NCBI GenBank assembly: GCA_947588605.1 | Contig: CANPYK010000023.1 | Location: 1-34,252 of the forward strand | DNA: 34,252 nucleotides | From: an uncultured Oscillospiraceae bacterium | Lineage (GTDB): Bacteria; Bacillota; Clostridia; Oscillospirales; Oscillospiraceae | Direction: 5' to 3' | Shown here: piece after piece, positions 8,710-18,291 of the stretch | Numbering within the stretch: position 1 is the first letter of the stretch | How the letters are laid out: each line of letters begins with the position of its first letter | Made by a program: the position numbers and the translations under genes | Notes under the pieces: generated by a model | The model's input: only the letters and a program-made list of their open reading frames with translations | Databases searched by the model: none | Told to the model about the DNA's origin: nothing

Positions 8710-10845
8710 ATGAGCGATTTTGATTTGAGCAAGGTGATGAACGGCTGGACGCAGGAGGGTATCCTGGGCTCCGGCGCTTTCGGGACGGTGTATCTCGCCC
8801 GGAACACCGAGACCGGCGCTTTCAGCGCGGTGAAGGTCATCAAGACCCCGCCCTCCCAGGAGGCCGTGGACAACGCCCTGAAGCTGGGCATCGGCCGGGA
8901 GCTTCTGAGCACCTATTTCGGAAAATTCAAAAACGACCTCTCCTGGGAGCTCACCATGTACAAGACGGTGAAGTCCCAGCACCTGGAGACGGTGGAGGAC
9001 ATCATCACCGTGGACGCCGAGGGCCCCGGCTGGGCGGGGTACATACGCAAGGGCATCTACACCCCCATGGCCGTCTACTTTGACAAGGCCCCCGCCACCC
9101 AGGAGGACGCGGCGCGCCTGGGCGTGGAGATTGCCTCCGCCCTGGACGCCCTGACCCAGTACACCATGGTCCACGGCGAGGTCAAGCCCGAGAACGTCTT
9201 CGTCAGCGACACCGGCGAGTTCGTCCTGGGCGACTACGGCGTCCGCCGGTGCCTGGAGAAGGCCGGGAGCGGCATTTTCAGCGCGGAGGAGGACGGCTTC
9301 GAGGCCCCCGAGGTGGGCCAGGACCGGCTCTACACCGCCCGGTCGGACATCTACTCTCTGGGCGCTCTCATGGCCTACACCGCCAACGGCTGTCAGATGC
9401 CTCCCAACCGGGACCCCGGCGCGATCCGGGACCTGGACCCGGCCTTCGCCGCCATCATCAAAAAGGCCATGGCCGCCGACCCCAAGGAGCGCTACCAGAC
9501 GGCCATGCAGCTCAAGCTCGAGCTCCAGCGACTGACGCTGGGCAAGAAGCCCCCGCGCCGCGCCATGGCGGCGGCCGCCGCCTTTGACGCCGTGAAGCGC
9601 AACGGCGGCGCGGCCATCACCTCCGGGGCCGTCATCACGGGCCGGGGCGTCACCAGGGAGAAGCCGGCCCCCGCCAAGCCCGCCGCCTCCGGCAGGACGG
9701 ATACCGTGGAGGACACCGCCCGCGCCGCGGCGGAGAACACGGAGACCATGAAGCGCAAAAACGCCAAGGCCGGCGCTGTGGTGGCTCTGGCCGCCGCGCT
9801 CCTCGTCCTGGCGGTGGTGCTCCTGGTCATGGTGCCCTGGAAGACCGGCGGCCCGGCCGAGACGATCCCCATGAAGACCTCCGGGCAAAACGCCTCCGGC
9901 TCCGGCAGCTCCTCCGGTTCCGGCAGTCCCTCCGGCTCCGGCAGCTCCCAGCCCCCGGCCTCGGGGACGACGTCCTCCGAGCCTCCGGTTTCTGAATCGA
10001 CGCCTTCCGAGCCTCCGGCCACGGAGACAACGCCCACCACCGAGCCTAAGCCTACGGAATCCAAACCCACGGAGCCTAAGCCCACGGAGACAAAACCCAC
10101 CGAACCCAAGCCCACAAAGCCCCAGCCCACCAACAACGATATTCTCTTCCCCTCGGATACCAAGCTCATCACCCGCGAGTTCCTGGAGACCAAGACCCGG
10201 AGCGAGATCGGGTACATCGTCAACGAGATGTATGCCCGCCACGGCTTTATCTTCAAGGAGGGCGGGGAGTACGCCGCGTACTTTGAGTCCCAGAAGTGGT
10301 ATAAGCCCGTGACCAACAGCCAGAACAAGGTCACGGATGAGTTTTCGGACATCGAGTGGCAAAACCTGGCCACTATCACCGGCTATCAGAAGGAGATGGG
10401 CTGGCGCGACACCGCCGTCACCGTTCCCACCAAGCCCTCGGAGCCCCCCACGACGGAACCGCCAACGACGGAGCCTCCCGCGACGGAACCGCCAACGACG
10501 GAACCTCCTACAACGGAGCCCCCCGCAACGGAACCCCCTGCCACGGAGCCGCCCTCCACGAAGCCGGCGGAGGAGCAGTACCTCTATCCCACGGATAAGC
10601 AGCTCATCACCCGTGAGGAGCTGGAGGGCATGACCCGGAGCGAGATCGGCTATATCGTCAACGAGATGTACGCCCGCCATGGGTATATCTTCTCGGTGGC
10701 GGAGTACAAGACATATTTTGAGAGCCAGTCCTGGTACAGGCCGATGACGGATAACTCGGAGTTTGCCTTCTCCATGTTCAACGAGGCGGAGCGCCAGAAT
10801 ATGACGTTCATCACCGCCTACCAGAAGGAAATGGGCTGGAAATAA
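8710..10845 (+). CDS. Membrane Ser/Thr protein kinase-like protein with two YARHG domains
   Basis: This 711-aa protein has a cytoplasmic kinase fold at residues 12-275, a linker, one membrane helix at about 354-377, a Gly/Ser- then Pro/Thr-rich stalk, and two YARHG domains outside the cell (about 478-565 and 626-710), joined by a PPTTE/PPATE repeat linker. Kinase motifs seen are GSGAFGTV (residues 20-27), the ATP lysine Lys42, VHGEVKPEN (154-162), DYG in place of DFG (175-177) and APE (199-201). The catalytic-loop HRD aspartate is replaced by Glu157, so activity is doubtful. Gram-positive kinases of this plan (PrkC) sense the wall through PASTA repeats; here YARHG takes that place. It starts 18 bases after polC with AAGGAG upstream and ends at a strong terminator. 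No PP2C phosphatase gene is adjacent. Confidence 0.85.
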   Translation: MSDFDLSKVMNGWTQEGILGSGAFGTVYLARNTETGAFSAVKVIKTPPSQEAVDNALKLGIGRELLSTYFGKFKNDLSWELTMYKTVKSQHLETVEDIITVDAEGPGWAGYIRKGIYTPMAVYFDKAPATQEDAARLGVEIASALDALTQYTMVHGEVKPENVFVSDTGEFVLGDYGVRRCLEKAGSGIFSAEEDGFEAPEVGQDRLYTARSDIYSLGALMAYTANGCQMPPNRDPGAIRDLDPAFAAIIKKAMAADPKERYQTAMQLKLELQRLTLGKKPPRRAMAAAAAFDAVKRNGGAAITSGAVITGRGVTREKPAPAKPAASGRTDTVEDTARAAAENTETMKRKNAKAGAVVALAAALLVLAVVLLVMVPWKTGGPAETIPMKTSGQNASGSGSSSGSGSPSGSGSSQPPASGTTSSEPPVSESTPSEPPATETTPTTEPKPTESKPTEPKPTETKPTEPKPTKPQPTNNDILFPSDTKLITREFLETKTRSEIGYIVNEMYARHGFIFKEGGEYAAYFESQKWYKPVTNSQNKVTDEFSDIEWQNLATITGYQKEMGWRDTAVTVPTKPSEPPTTEPPTTEPPATEPPTTEPPTTEPPATEPPATEPPSTKPAEEQYLYPTDKQLITREELEGMTRSEIGYIVNEMYARHGYIFSVAEYKTYFESQSWYRPMTDNSEFAFSMFNEAERQNMTFITAYQKEMGWK
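10437..10563 (+). repeat. In-frame 15-base tandem repeat coding PPTTE/PPATE
   Basis: About eight imperfect copies of a 15-base unit (pattern GARCCNCCNRCNACG) encode Pro-Pro-Thr/Ala-Thr-Glu pentads between the two YARHG domains. An earlier, less regular Lys-Pro-Thr-Glu repeat lies at about 10048-10130. Third codon positions differ between copies, which suggests selection on the protein spacer rather than a fresh slippage event. Such linkers keep extracellular domains extended. Confidence 0.8.
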
Positions 10846-10854
10846 GCAAAAATA

Positions 10855-10879
10855 ACGGGCGGGTCATCGGCCCGCCCGT
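10855..10879. terminator. Bidirectional intrinsic terminator
   Basis: ACGGGCGGG (10855-10863) pairs perfectly with CCCGCCCGT (10871-10879) around a 7-base loop. On the plus strand it is followed by CGTTTC; on the minus strand it is followed by GTTATTTTT. It sits between the convergent kinase-like gene and the DUF362 gene and probably serves both, with the better T-tract on the minus strand. Confidence 0.85.
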
Positions 10880-10894
10880 CGTTTCAGTCATCGC

Positions 10895-12016
10895 TTACAG
10901 CCCTCTGAGGCCCCGCTTGACGCGGATGGCGTGGACGGGGCACATCTCCTGGCAGCAGAAGCAGGAGATACAGCCCTTTTTGGGCATCCCGGCCTTTTTG
11001 TCCACGACCTTGATGATCTTTTGCGGACAGCTCTCGGCGCACTTGCCGCAGCCCACGCATTTGGACCTGTCCACCTTGGGATAGGAGCGCAGGAGGTTGT
11101 CCAGCACGAATTCCGCCGGCTTGCGCAGGAGCCTGGGCACCGAGTCCTCGAACCCGGTGCTCTTCACCGCGTCGGGGAGCCTGAAGGCGGGGGAGCAGGG
11201 GGCAAGCCCGTCGCCGGTGACGTCGATCTTCTCCGGCCAAAGGCCCATGGCCCGGGCGGCCCTCAGATGGGGCATCTCCTCCGGGTCCAGCCCCATGAAC
11301 CGCACCGCCGTCACGTCCAGGGCGTAGACGTTCCTGGCGCACATCGTAAGGCCGGTGCGCCGCACCGTGCCGCCGCCGGGGCCGTTGCCCTCCATGGAGT
11401 CCACGGCGTCCAAAAGCGTCACATTCGGCCGCACCGTCTCACAAAGCTCGCACAGCATGTGGACGAAGTCCTCGGTTTTGGGATAGCGCCGGTGCATATC
11501 CGGCTTTTGAAGGCCGGGGATGGTCCCGAAGAGGTTCTTGACGCCGATGGACACGGTGGTCATGGCGTGGGTCTTGAGCTTGGGGAGGTTGATGATGTAA
11601 TCGGCCTTTGTCACGGCGGAGATGAGGTTGAAGCTCTTCACCGTAAACCCCTCCCGGGTGGGCACCCGCTCATAGGTGAAGTCGAGGTTCAGATACTCCT
11701 CGATCCCCGGTACCCGCAGGCCCGAGGCGCCGTAGACCGTGCGCATATACTCGGCGGTGAAAAGCCCGCCGGAGCTGTCCGCCACCACGATCTTCTCGAT
11801 GCCGTGCTCGCGCAGCCACCGGATCACCGCCTTCAAAATGGCCGGGTTGGTGGTGATGCCCGCCTCCGGCTTTTTACCGTAGAGGAGGTTGGGCTTTAAA
11901 AGCACCGTCATGGACGGGGCCAGATCCCCCGCCACCTCCATTGCCTCGAAATGCCGGCACACGGCGTTGTAGACGTCCCGCTCGTCGTAGGACGGGGTTT
12001 TGACAATATGGACCAT
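10895..12016 (-). CDS. DUF362 protein with C-terminal 2[4Fe-4S] ferredoxin domain
   Basis: The 373-aa protein has an N-terminal DUF362 domain (VLLKPNLLYGKKPEAGITTN, KIVVADSSGG, NLPKLKTHAMTTVSIGVKNLFG, then an MEGNGP-GGG block). It ends in a two-cluster ferredoxin domain with CVGCGKCAESCP and CISCFCCQEMCP. DUF362 proteins are widespread in anaerobes and thought to act in redox or cofactor chemistry; the precise reaction is not known. The start ATG at 12016 was chosen because GGAGGG lies 5 bases before it (minus strand). An open extension to 12070 would run through the promoter. It is a single-gene unit with its own promoter at 12042-12070 and the shared terminator at 10855-10879. Confidence 0.9.
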   Translation of the reverse strand: MVHIVKTPSYDERDVYNAVCRHFEAMEVAGDLAPSMTVLLKPNLLYGKKPEAGITTNPAILKAVIRWLREHGIEKIVVADSSGGLFTAEYMRTVYGASGLRVPGIEEYLNLDFTYERVPTREGFTVKSFNLISAVTKADYIINLPKLKTHAMTTVSIGVKNLFGTIPGLQKPDMHRRYPKTEDFVHMLCELCETVRPNVTLLDAVDSMEGNGPGGGTVRRTGLTMCARNVYALDVTAVRFMGLDPEEMPHLRAARAMGLWPEKIDVTGDGLAPCSPAFRLPDAVKSTGFEDSVPRLLRKPAEFVLDNLLRSYPKVDRSKCVGCGKCAESCPQKIIKVVDKKAGMPKKGCISCFCCQEMCPVHAIRVKRGLRGL

Positions 12017-12041
12017 ACTATCCCTCCGGACCTTTTTTCTC

Positions 12042-12070
12042 ATCATACCAGACCTTCGGACGGATTGCAA
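12042..12070 (-). promoter_or_regulatory. Sigma-A type promoter of the DUF362 gene
   Basis: Read on the minus strand, TTGCAA (12070-12065) is separated by 17 bases from TATGAT (12047-12042). The -10 box ends 25 bases before the ATG at 12016. Both boxes are close to consensus and spacing is ideal. Confidence 0.75.
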
Positions 12071-12093
12071 TAAATCTTTGTAAGGAATTGCTT

Positions 12094-13200
12094 ATGGAAT
12101 TGAAGCTATGCGCCCCCTGCCTTTTCGGGCTGGAGGGGCCTCTGGGCAACGAGCTGCGGCACATGGGCTTGCGGGACGCGCGCGGCGAGAACGGCCGGGT
12201 CTTCTTCTCCGGGACCGAGACCGACATGGCCCGCGCCAATCTCAAAAGCCGCTTTGCCGAGCGGATCCTCATCGAGCTGGGCCGCTTCCCGGCGAGGACC
12301 TTTGTCGAGCTCTTTGAGGGGACCCGGAGCCTTCCCTGGGAGTGGTTTATCCCCAAGACCGGCGCCTTTCCGGTGAAGGGCTGGAGCCTTACATCACAGC
12401 TCCACTCCGTGCCGGACTGCCAGGCTATCGTGAAAAAGGCCGTCAGCGCCCGTCTGGGCGCCAAATACGGCCTTGGCTGGCTTCCCGAGACGGGGGAGAC
12501 GTACCAGATCCAGTTCTCCCTATTGAAGGACGAGGCGGTGCTGTTCCTGGATACCTCCGGCACGGGCCTCCACAAGCGGGGTTACCGCCCCGCCCAGGTC
12601 ACCGCCCCCATCCGGGAGACGCTGGCCGCGGCGCTGGTGGACATCGCCGGCTACCGGGGGAGAGGGGACTTCTGCGACCCCTTCTGCGGCAGCGGCACCA
12701 TCGCTATCGAGGCCGCCCTGGCCGCCAAAAACCGCGCCCCCGGCCTTACCCGCGCCTTCGCTGCCGAGCGGTGGCACGGCCTCAACGTCAACTGGAGCGC
12801 CCTCCGGGAGGAGGCCCGCGCCGGGGAATTTGACCGCGATTACCGCATCTTCGCCTCCGACATTGACGAGAAGGCCGTCTCCATCGCACGCCAGAACGCC
12901 AAACGCGCCGGCGTGGACGGTATCATCACCTTCGAGGTCCTGGACGCCGCCAAATTCTCCCGTCGGACCGATGCCGGCATCATCGTCACCAATCCTCCCT
13001 ATGGCGAGCGGCTGGGCGATCTCCGCGCGGCCCAGAGGACCGTCCGGGACTTCGGCGGGGTCATGAAAAATGTCCTCAACTGGCAGGTCAACATCATCTC
13101 CTCCGACGAGGAGCTTGAAAAGTCCTTCGGCCGCCGCGCCGCCAAGGTGAGAAAGCTCTATAACGGCATGATCCGGTGCGGCTATTACATGTTCAAATAA
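12094..13200 (+). CDS. THUMP-domain class I SAM-dependent RNA methyltransferase
   Basis: This 368-aa protein matches the RlmL/YpsC-type rRNA methyltransferase group, which modifies a guanine in 23S rRNA. An N-terminal ferredoxin-like/THUMP region (about residues 1-155) binds RNA. The C-terminal Rossmann fold has the SAM-binding motif DPFCGSGTIAIEAAL from residue 195, an acidic ASDID at the second strand, and the catalytic N6/N2 amino-methylase motif TNPPYGER (NPPY at 300-303). ATG 12094 was chosen because TAAGGA (12081-12086) lies 7 bases upstream; the in-frame TTG at 12088 is too close. It is divergent from the DUF362 gene, and no convincing promoter of its own was seen in the 77-base gap. 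The exact target base is inference. Confidence 0.9.
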   Translation: MELKLCAPCLFGLEGPLGNELRHMGLRDARGENGRVFFSGTETDMARANLKSRFAERILIELGRFPARTFVELFEGTRSLPWEWFIPKTGAFPVKGWSLTSQLHSVPDCQAIVKKAVSARLGAKYGLGWLPETGETYQIQFSLLKDEAVLFLDTSGTGLHKRGYRPAQVTAPIRETLAAALVDIAGYRGRGDFCDPFCGSGTIAIEAALAAKNRAPGLTRAFAAERWHGLNVNWSALREEARAGEFDRDYRIFASDIDEKAVSIARQNAKRAGVDGIITFEVLDAAKFSRRTDAGIIVTNPPYGERLGDLRAAQRTVRDFGGVMKNVLNWQVNIISSDEELEKSFGRRAAKVRKLYNGMIRCGYYMFK

Positions 13201-13222
13201 AGATAAGAGGGGATAAAGAGAC

Positions 13223-14167
13223 ATGAAGCACCTTTTTATCGTGAACCCCGTCGCCGGGGGCAAGCAGAACGACAAGTCCGGGCTCCGGGAGCAGATCGCG
13301 TCCCTCATGGACAAACGCGGGGAGAATTATGAGATCTACGAGACGGTGGGCGTCATGGACGCCGCCGAGAAGGTCAAGCGGGAGGCCATCCGTGGGGAGG
13401 AGCTGCGGGTCTACGCCTGCGGCGGGGACGGGACCCTCTCCGAGTGCGCCCACGGCGCGGCGGGGTACCGCAACGCGGCGGTGACCCACTACCCCTGCGG
13501 CACCGGCAACGACTTCGTGCGGATGTTCGGCCCCGACGCGGCCCTTTTCAGCGACCTGGAGGCGCTGGTGGACGGGACCGTGGGGCCCATGGACATCATC
13601 GACGTCAACGGCCGCAAGTGCCTGAACATCGCCTCCGTGGGCATCGACGCCCGGGTGGGCATCGACGTCCACAAGTATTCCCAGCTGCCCGTCATCGGCG
13701 GGGCGGGGGGATACGTCATCTCCCTGCTCGTCAACGTCATCAAGGGCATCAACAAGCACTACACCGTCACCACCGACGAGGGGAGCGCGACGGGCAAATT
13801 CGCCCTCATCTGCGCCTGCAACGGCCAGTATTACGGCGGCGGCTTTCACCCCACCGCCACCGCTACGCCGGAGGACGGCGTCCTCGACATGCTCATCGTC
13901 AAAAAGGTCAGCCGCTTCACCCTGGCGCGGCTTTTGAAATATTACGCCTCCGGGCGGTATGCCGACTATCCCGAGTACATACGCTATGAGGCGGGCCGCC
14001 ACCTGAAGATCGAGGACGAGCATGAGTTCTCCGTCAGCATCGACGGCGAGGCCCTCTATACAAAACGCGCCGTCTTCAAGCTCATCCCCGGCGGGGTCAA
14101 CTTTATCTACCCCAGGGGCTGTCGGAAGGTCAGTGAAATCGTCAAAGTAGAGACAGCGGCCGTATAA
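13223..14167 (+). CDS. Diacylglycerol kinase-family lipid kinase
   Basis: A 314-aa cytoplasmic protein of the DAGK catalytic (DgkB/YegS) family, which phosphorylates diacylglycerol or related lipids and so recycles lipid turnover products into phosphatidate, the CdsA substrate. Motifs are FIVNPVAGGK at residues 5-14, the nucleotide-binding YACGGDGTL (GGDGT at 67-71) and PCGTGNDF at 91-98, followed by the C-terminal sandwich domain with GGGFHPTATATPEDGVLD. The start ATG 13223 has AGAGGGGATAAAGAG upstream. It begins 22 bases after the methyltransferase gene. Whether it is DgkB or another lipid kinase cannot be told by eye. Confidence 0.9.
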   Translation: MKHLFIVNPVAGGKQNDKSGLREQIASLMDKRGENYEIYETVGVMDAAEKVKREAIRGEELRVYACGGDGTLSECAHGAAGYRNAAVTHYPCGTGNDFVRMFGPDAALFSDLEALVDGTVGPMDIIDVNGRKCLNIASVGIDARVGIDVHKYSQLPVIGGAGGYVISLLVNVIKGINKHYTVTTDEGSATGKFALICACNGQYYGGGFHPTATATPEDGVLDMLIVKKVSRFTLARLLKYYASGRYADYPEYIRYEAGRHLKIEDEHEFSVSIDGEALYTKRAVFKLIPGGVNFIYPRGCRKVSEIVKVETAAV

Positions 14168-14196
14168 ATGGGCGCTGAATATGTACATAATGACTA

Positions 14197-14225
14197 TTGC
14201 TTAAATTGCCCATTTGCGCTAAACT
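14197..14225 (+). promoter_or_regulatory. Putative promoter of groESL
   Basis: TTGCTT (14197-14202) and TAAACT (14220-14225) are 17 bases apart, just upstream of the CIRCE operator. The predicted start of transcription falls around 14232, so CIRCE would lie right at the transcript start, as is usual for HrcA-controlled groESL. TATAGA at 14225-14230 is an alternative -10 box. Confidence 0.6.
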
Positions 14226-14234
14226 ATAGACAAG

Positions 14235-14261
14235 TTAGCACTCGGACCAAAAGAGTGCTAA
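14235..14261 (+). promoter_or_regulatory. CIRCE element (HrcA operator)
   Basis: TTAGCACTC (14235-14243), a 9-base spacer, and GAGTGCTAA (14253-14261) match the CIRCE consensus at every arm position. HrcA binds this inverted repeat and represses groESL and dnaK operons; heat stress releases it. HrcA itself is not coded in the window. Confidence 0.97.
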
Positions 14262-14307
14262 AACCTGCAAGGTTAAATCAACTATGGATATAGGAGGCAA
14301 AACCAGC

Positions 14308-14592
14308 ATGAAGCTCAAACCGTTGGCAGACAGAGTCATCATCAAGCGCGTTCCGGCTGAGGAGACCACCAAGTCGGGCCTTATCCTCACCAGCTCCGCC
14401 CAGGAGAAGCCCCAGGTCTACGAGGTCGTGGCCGTTGGCCCCGGCGGGTTCATCGACGGCAACGAGGTGGAGATGGAGGTCGAGGTCGGCGATAAGGTCA
14501 TCACCGGCAAGTACACCGGCACCGATGTGAAGTTTGAGGGCGAGGAGTACACCATCGTCAAGCAGAGCGAGATCCTTGCCATCGTGGAGTAA
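14308..14592 (+). CDS. groES: Co-chaperonin GroES
   Basis: The 94-aa protein is the lid of the GroEL chamber. It opens MKLKPLADRVIIKRV, carries the mobile loop around EETTKSGLILTSSAQEKPQ, and has the core strands VVAVGPGG, GDKVITGKYTGTDVKF and a C-terminal ILAIVE. Length is standard. ATG 14308 was chosen over the in-frame ATG at 14284 because TAGGAGG (14291-14297) sits between the two, 10 bases before the chosen start, and the GroES family begins at this methionine. It is the first gene of the CIRCE-controlled operon. Confidence 0.97.
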   Translation: MKLKPLADRVIIKRVPAEETTKSGLILTSSAQEKPQVYEVVAVGPGGFIDGNEVEMEVEVGDKVITGKYTGTDVKFEGEEYTIVKQSEILAIVE

Positions 14593-14604
14593 TCAAGGAG
14601 GTAA

Positions 14605-16239
<1,635 letters not shown>

Positions 16240-16269
16240 TAAACCCATCCCAACAATAAAAACACGCTT

Positions 16270-16306
16270 AAACCCCCGGACCGGATCGTCTCCGGCCCGG
16301 GGGTTT
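16270..16306 (+). terminator. Intrinsic terminator after groEL
   Basis: AAACCCCCGG (16270-16279) pairs with CCGGGGGTTT (16297-16306). Inside it CCGG (16281-16284) pairs with CCGG (16292-16295) around ATCGTCT. The T-run is short (TTTCTGT), but the stem is very strong and stands 30 bases after the groEL stop. Confidence 0.8.
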
Positions 16307-16340
16307 CTGTCGGTCGCGAGGAAGCTTGCGAAATCAGAAT

Positions 16341-16369
16341 TTGACAAGTACCGGCGGAGGGTATATACT
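16341..16369 (+). promoter_or_regulatory. Near-consensus sigma-A promoter for the SLH/transglutaminase gene
   Basis: TTGACA (16341-16346), 17-base spacer, TATACT (16364-16369). One base differs from consensus. The predicted transcript start is near 16376, about 50 bases before the gene, leaving a leader that holds the palindrome at 16386-16411. Confidence 0.85.
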
Positions 16370-16385
16370 ATTCATGTCATTGCGC

Positions 16386-16411
16386 TGATCGACGCCGTCC
16401 GGCGTCGATCA
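16386..16411 (+). promoter_or_regulatory. Palindrome in the leader of the SLH/transglutaminase gene
   Basis: TGATCGACGCCG and CGGCGTCGATCA form perfect 12-base arms around TC. It lies about 10-35 bases downstream of the predicted transcript start and just before the ribosome site GGGGG (16416-16420). It could be an operator or an RNA hairpin that affects stability or translation. No T-run follows, so it is not a standard terminator. Confidence 0.6.
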
Positions 16412-16427
16412 AAATGGGGGAATAGCT

Positions 16428-18122
16428 TTGAAGAAAATACTGGGATGGATCCTTGCCGCGGCCGTGCTCATCGGCATCATGCCGGCGGCGCTGGCGGACG
16501 GGGGCATGGAGGAGAAATTTCCCGACATCCACGACTTCTATGCCGACGGGGTAGAGGATGTAGCGGAGGACTGGGGCCTTTCGGGGATCGTGGCAGCGTA
16601 TGACACCGGGCTTATGATGGGTACGGCGATTGGGCGGTTTTCGCCCGACTCCGACTTCACCGTGGCACAGGCCATCACTGTGGCGGTCAGGATCCAGGCG
16701 GCCCTGATGGGTTACGATGCCGAAGCGGAGCAAGGGGAGAAGTGGTACAGCGGCTACGTGACGCTTGCCAAGATACACGGCATCTTTGAACCCTATGAGT
16801 TTCCCTCGGATGAGTCCCTACTGGCGCCGGTGACGCGCGGCCAGATGGCGGGGCTCTTCTATAACGCCATCTCCGGTGTATTTGGCAGCGACGACAAGCT
16901 CAATGATATAGCGTCCATCGGCGACATAAAGGAAGGGACCACCAGGTACAGGCCTGTTAAATACCTTATGGAGCTTGGGATCCTGACAGGCTACGATGAA
17001 TACGGGACCTTCTGGCCGGGAAACTACATTACCCGCAAGGAGGCCGCCGCCGTTGTGGCGAGAGTGGTCCGCCCGGAGCTGCGGGTAAAGTTCACCACTC
17101 AGGAGAAGCCCCACGATCCAGAGGTGCCGTCCGATCTGACCGTCTACACCACAGACAAGCTGCTTGGCATTGATGGGGCGTTTATACCGGGCGTTTTTGA
17201 AATAGGCGGTGAGTATTATTTCTACTTCAATAACCTCGTTGAATACATATCCTTTATTTATGACTCCGACGGGGACAGAGGACTGCCGTCGTACTTCTAT
17301 TTTGAAACCGCGTCCAATAAAAAGGGCGATGTATATCGATGCGGATTGGATATCACGCGTTCTCCCTTTGACACCGCCGTTATTCCGGAGGCTCTGCCCT
17401 GCGGAAGGAAGGCGATCGGTACGGCGGAGATGCCTGATTGTACCTTGGAGCTGTGCGTCATAAGGGAGTATGACGGATATTATAGGGAGGACAGAGACGT
17501 ATTCCGAAACGGCATCGTAACCCTTGGCGGGGAATATCCCATGGTGCGCCTGTCGCTCATCGGCTACGCGGAAAACGGAAATATCATCGACCTCAACTGC
17601 GGTGAGCGGTTCGAAGGCGATGTAAGCTATGAGAAGGACCTGATGGGCCCGATGATCTCGAATCTGCAAAAGGGGGAAGCGCGCTCTACCGCCCGCGCTC
17701 TCCACGATTCACTGATCAATACATGTACCTATGATCCGCTGACAGCCGCCGCCAGTTATTTTACCCCGAGCATGATAGAGGAGGCCGCGGCGGCTCAGAG
17801 AGAGGCCAAGGCGGCGTATGACACCAGGTACAATATCATGCTTGCCTCCGGCTATGGCGTATGCCAGGACTATGCCGACACGTACTTGGAGATGTGCCTG
17901 CGCTCGGGTATCCCGTGCCGATGTATCAGCGGGTATGGCAACGGCGGAGGTCACCTCTGGAACAAGGTCTATGTGGACGGACAGTGGCTGTATGTGGACT
18001 GCACCTGGGACGATCCATTGGGCCGGAAACCGTTCCTTGATCACGATTATTTTCTCATTGACGCCTTCCAGCTTGCGCAGGACCACAGCTGGGAGGAGGA
18101 CGGGGTCTACTATTTTTCCTGA
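16428..18122 (+). CDS. Secreted SLH-domain protein with transglutaminase-like domain
   Basis: This 564-aa protein starts with TTG at 16428 (TGGGGG at 16415-16420, 7 bases upstream) and has a signal peptide ending near ALADG (residues 20-25). Three S-layer-homology-like repeats follow at about 35-90, 100-150 and 160-215, with GRFSPDSDFTVAQAI and GTFWPGNYITRKEAAAVV as typical pieces; SLH repeats bind wall polymers. A middle region of about 230-420 is not recognised. The C-terminal transglutaminase/protease-like core has Cys479 (YGVCQDYAD), His509 (GGGHLWNKVYVDG) and Asp524 (LYVDCTWDD), so the triad is complete. Likely a wall-attached peptidase or cross-linking enzyme; substrate unknown. Codons are clearly more AT-rich than its neighbours, which hints at transfer or low expression. 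It is a single-gene unit. Confidence 0.85.
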   Translation: MKKILGWILAAAVLIGIMPAALADGGMEEKFPDIHDFYADGVEDVAEDWGLSGIVAAYDTGLMMGTAIGRFSPDSDFTVAQAITVAVRIQAALMGYDAEAEQGEKWYSGYVTLAKIHGIFEPYEFPSDESLLAPVTRGQMAGLFYNAISGVFGSDDKLNDIASIGDIKEGTTRYRPVKYLMELGILTGYDEYGTFWPGNYITRKEAAAVVARVVRPELRVKFTTQEKPHDPEVPSDLTVYTTDKLLGIDGAFIPGVFEIGGEYYFYFNNLVEYISFIYDSDGDRGLPSYFYFETASNKKGDVYRCGLDITRSPFDTAVIPEALPCGRKAIGTAEMPDCTLELCVIREYDGYYREDRDVFRNGIVTLGGEYPMVRLSLIGYAENGNIIDLNCGERFEGDVSYEKDLMGPMISNLQKGEARSTARALHDSLINTCTYDPLTAAASYFTPSMIEEAAAAQREAKAAYDTRYNIMLASGYGVCQDYADTYLEMCLRSGIPCRCISGYGNGGGHLWNKVYVDGQWLYVDCTWDDPLGRKPFLDHDYFLIDAFQLAQDHSWEEDGVYYFS

Positions 18123-18180
18123 CGGTGTCGCCGAACCGTAAGATCGCGCGGATTGGAAGGGCCCGGTGGGGCGGGGGAGA

Positions 18181-18239
18181 GGGCGGCGCGCCGCCCGGTT
18201 CCGCGCCCCTATATGAAAGCCGGCCGGCGCCGACCGGCT
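18181..18239. repeat. Two GC-rich palindromes upstream of rpe
   Basis: GGGCGGCGCGCCGCCC (18181-18196) is a perfect 16-base palindrome. AGCCGGCCGGC / GCCGACCGGCT (18218-18239) is a 22-base palindrome with one mismatch per arm, followed by ATTTAAA. The second could act as the terminator of the gene ending at 18122. The 169-base gap 18123-18291 holds no convincing gene. Confidence 0.5.
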
Positions 18240-18291
18240 ATTTAAAGCTTATGCCGGGGGCCCGAGGGGTGCCACCGGGGAGGGACAAGAT

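Noticed and set aside
10437..10563. Tandem repeat considered as a CRISPR-like or non-coding satellite array
   Set aside because: Units are 15 bases, in frame, without spacers, and code a regular PPTTE/PPATE linker.
8461..10680. 739-codon open frame on the minus strand opposite polC end and the kinase-like gene
   Set aside because: Arg/Gly/Leu repeats reflect the Pro-Thr coding repeat on the other strand; crosses two supported genes.
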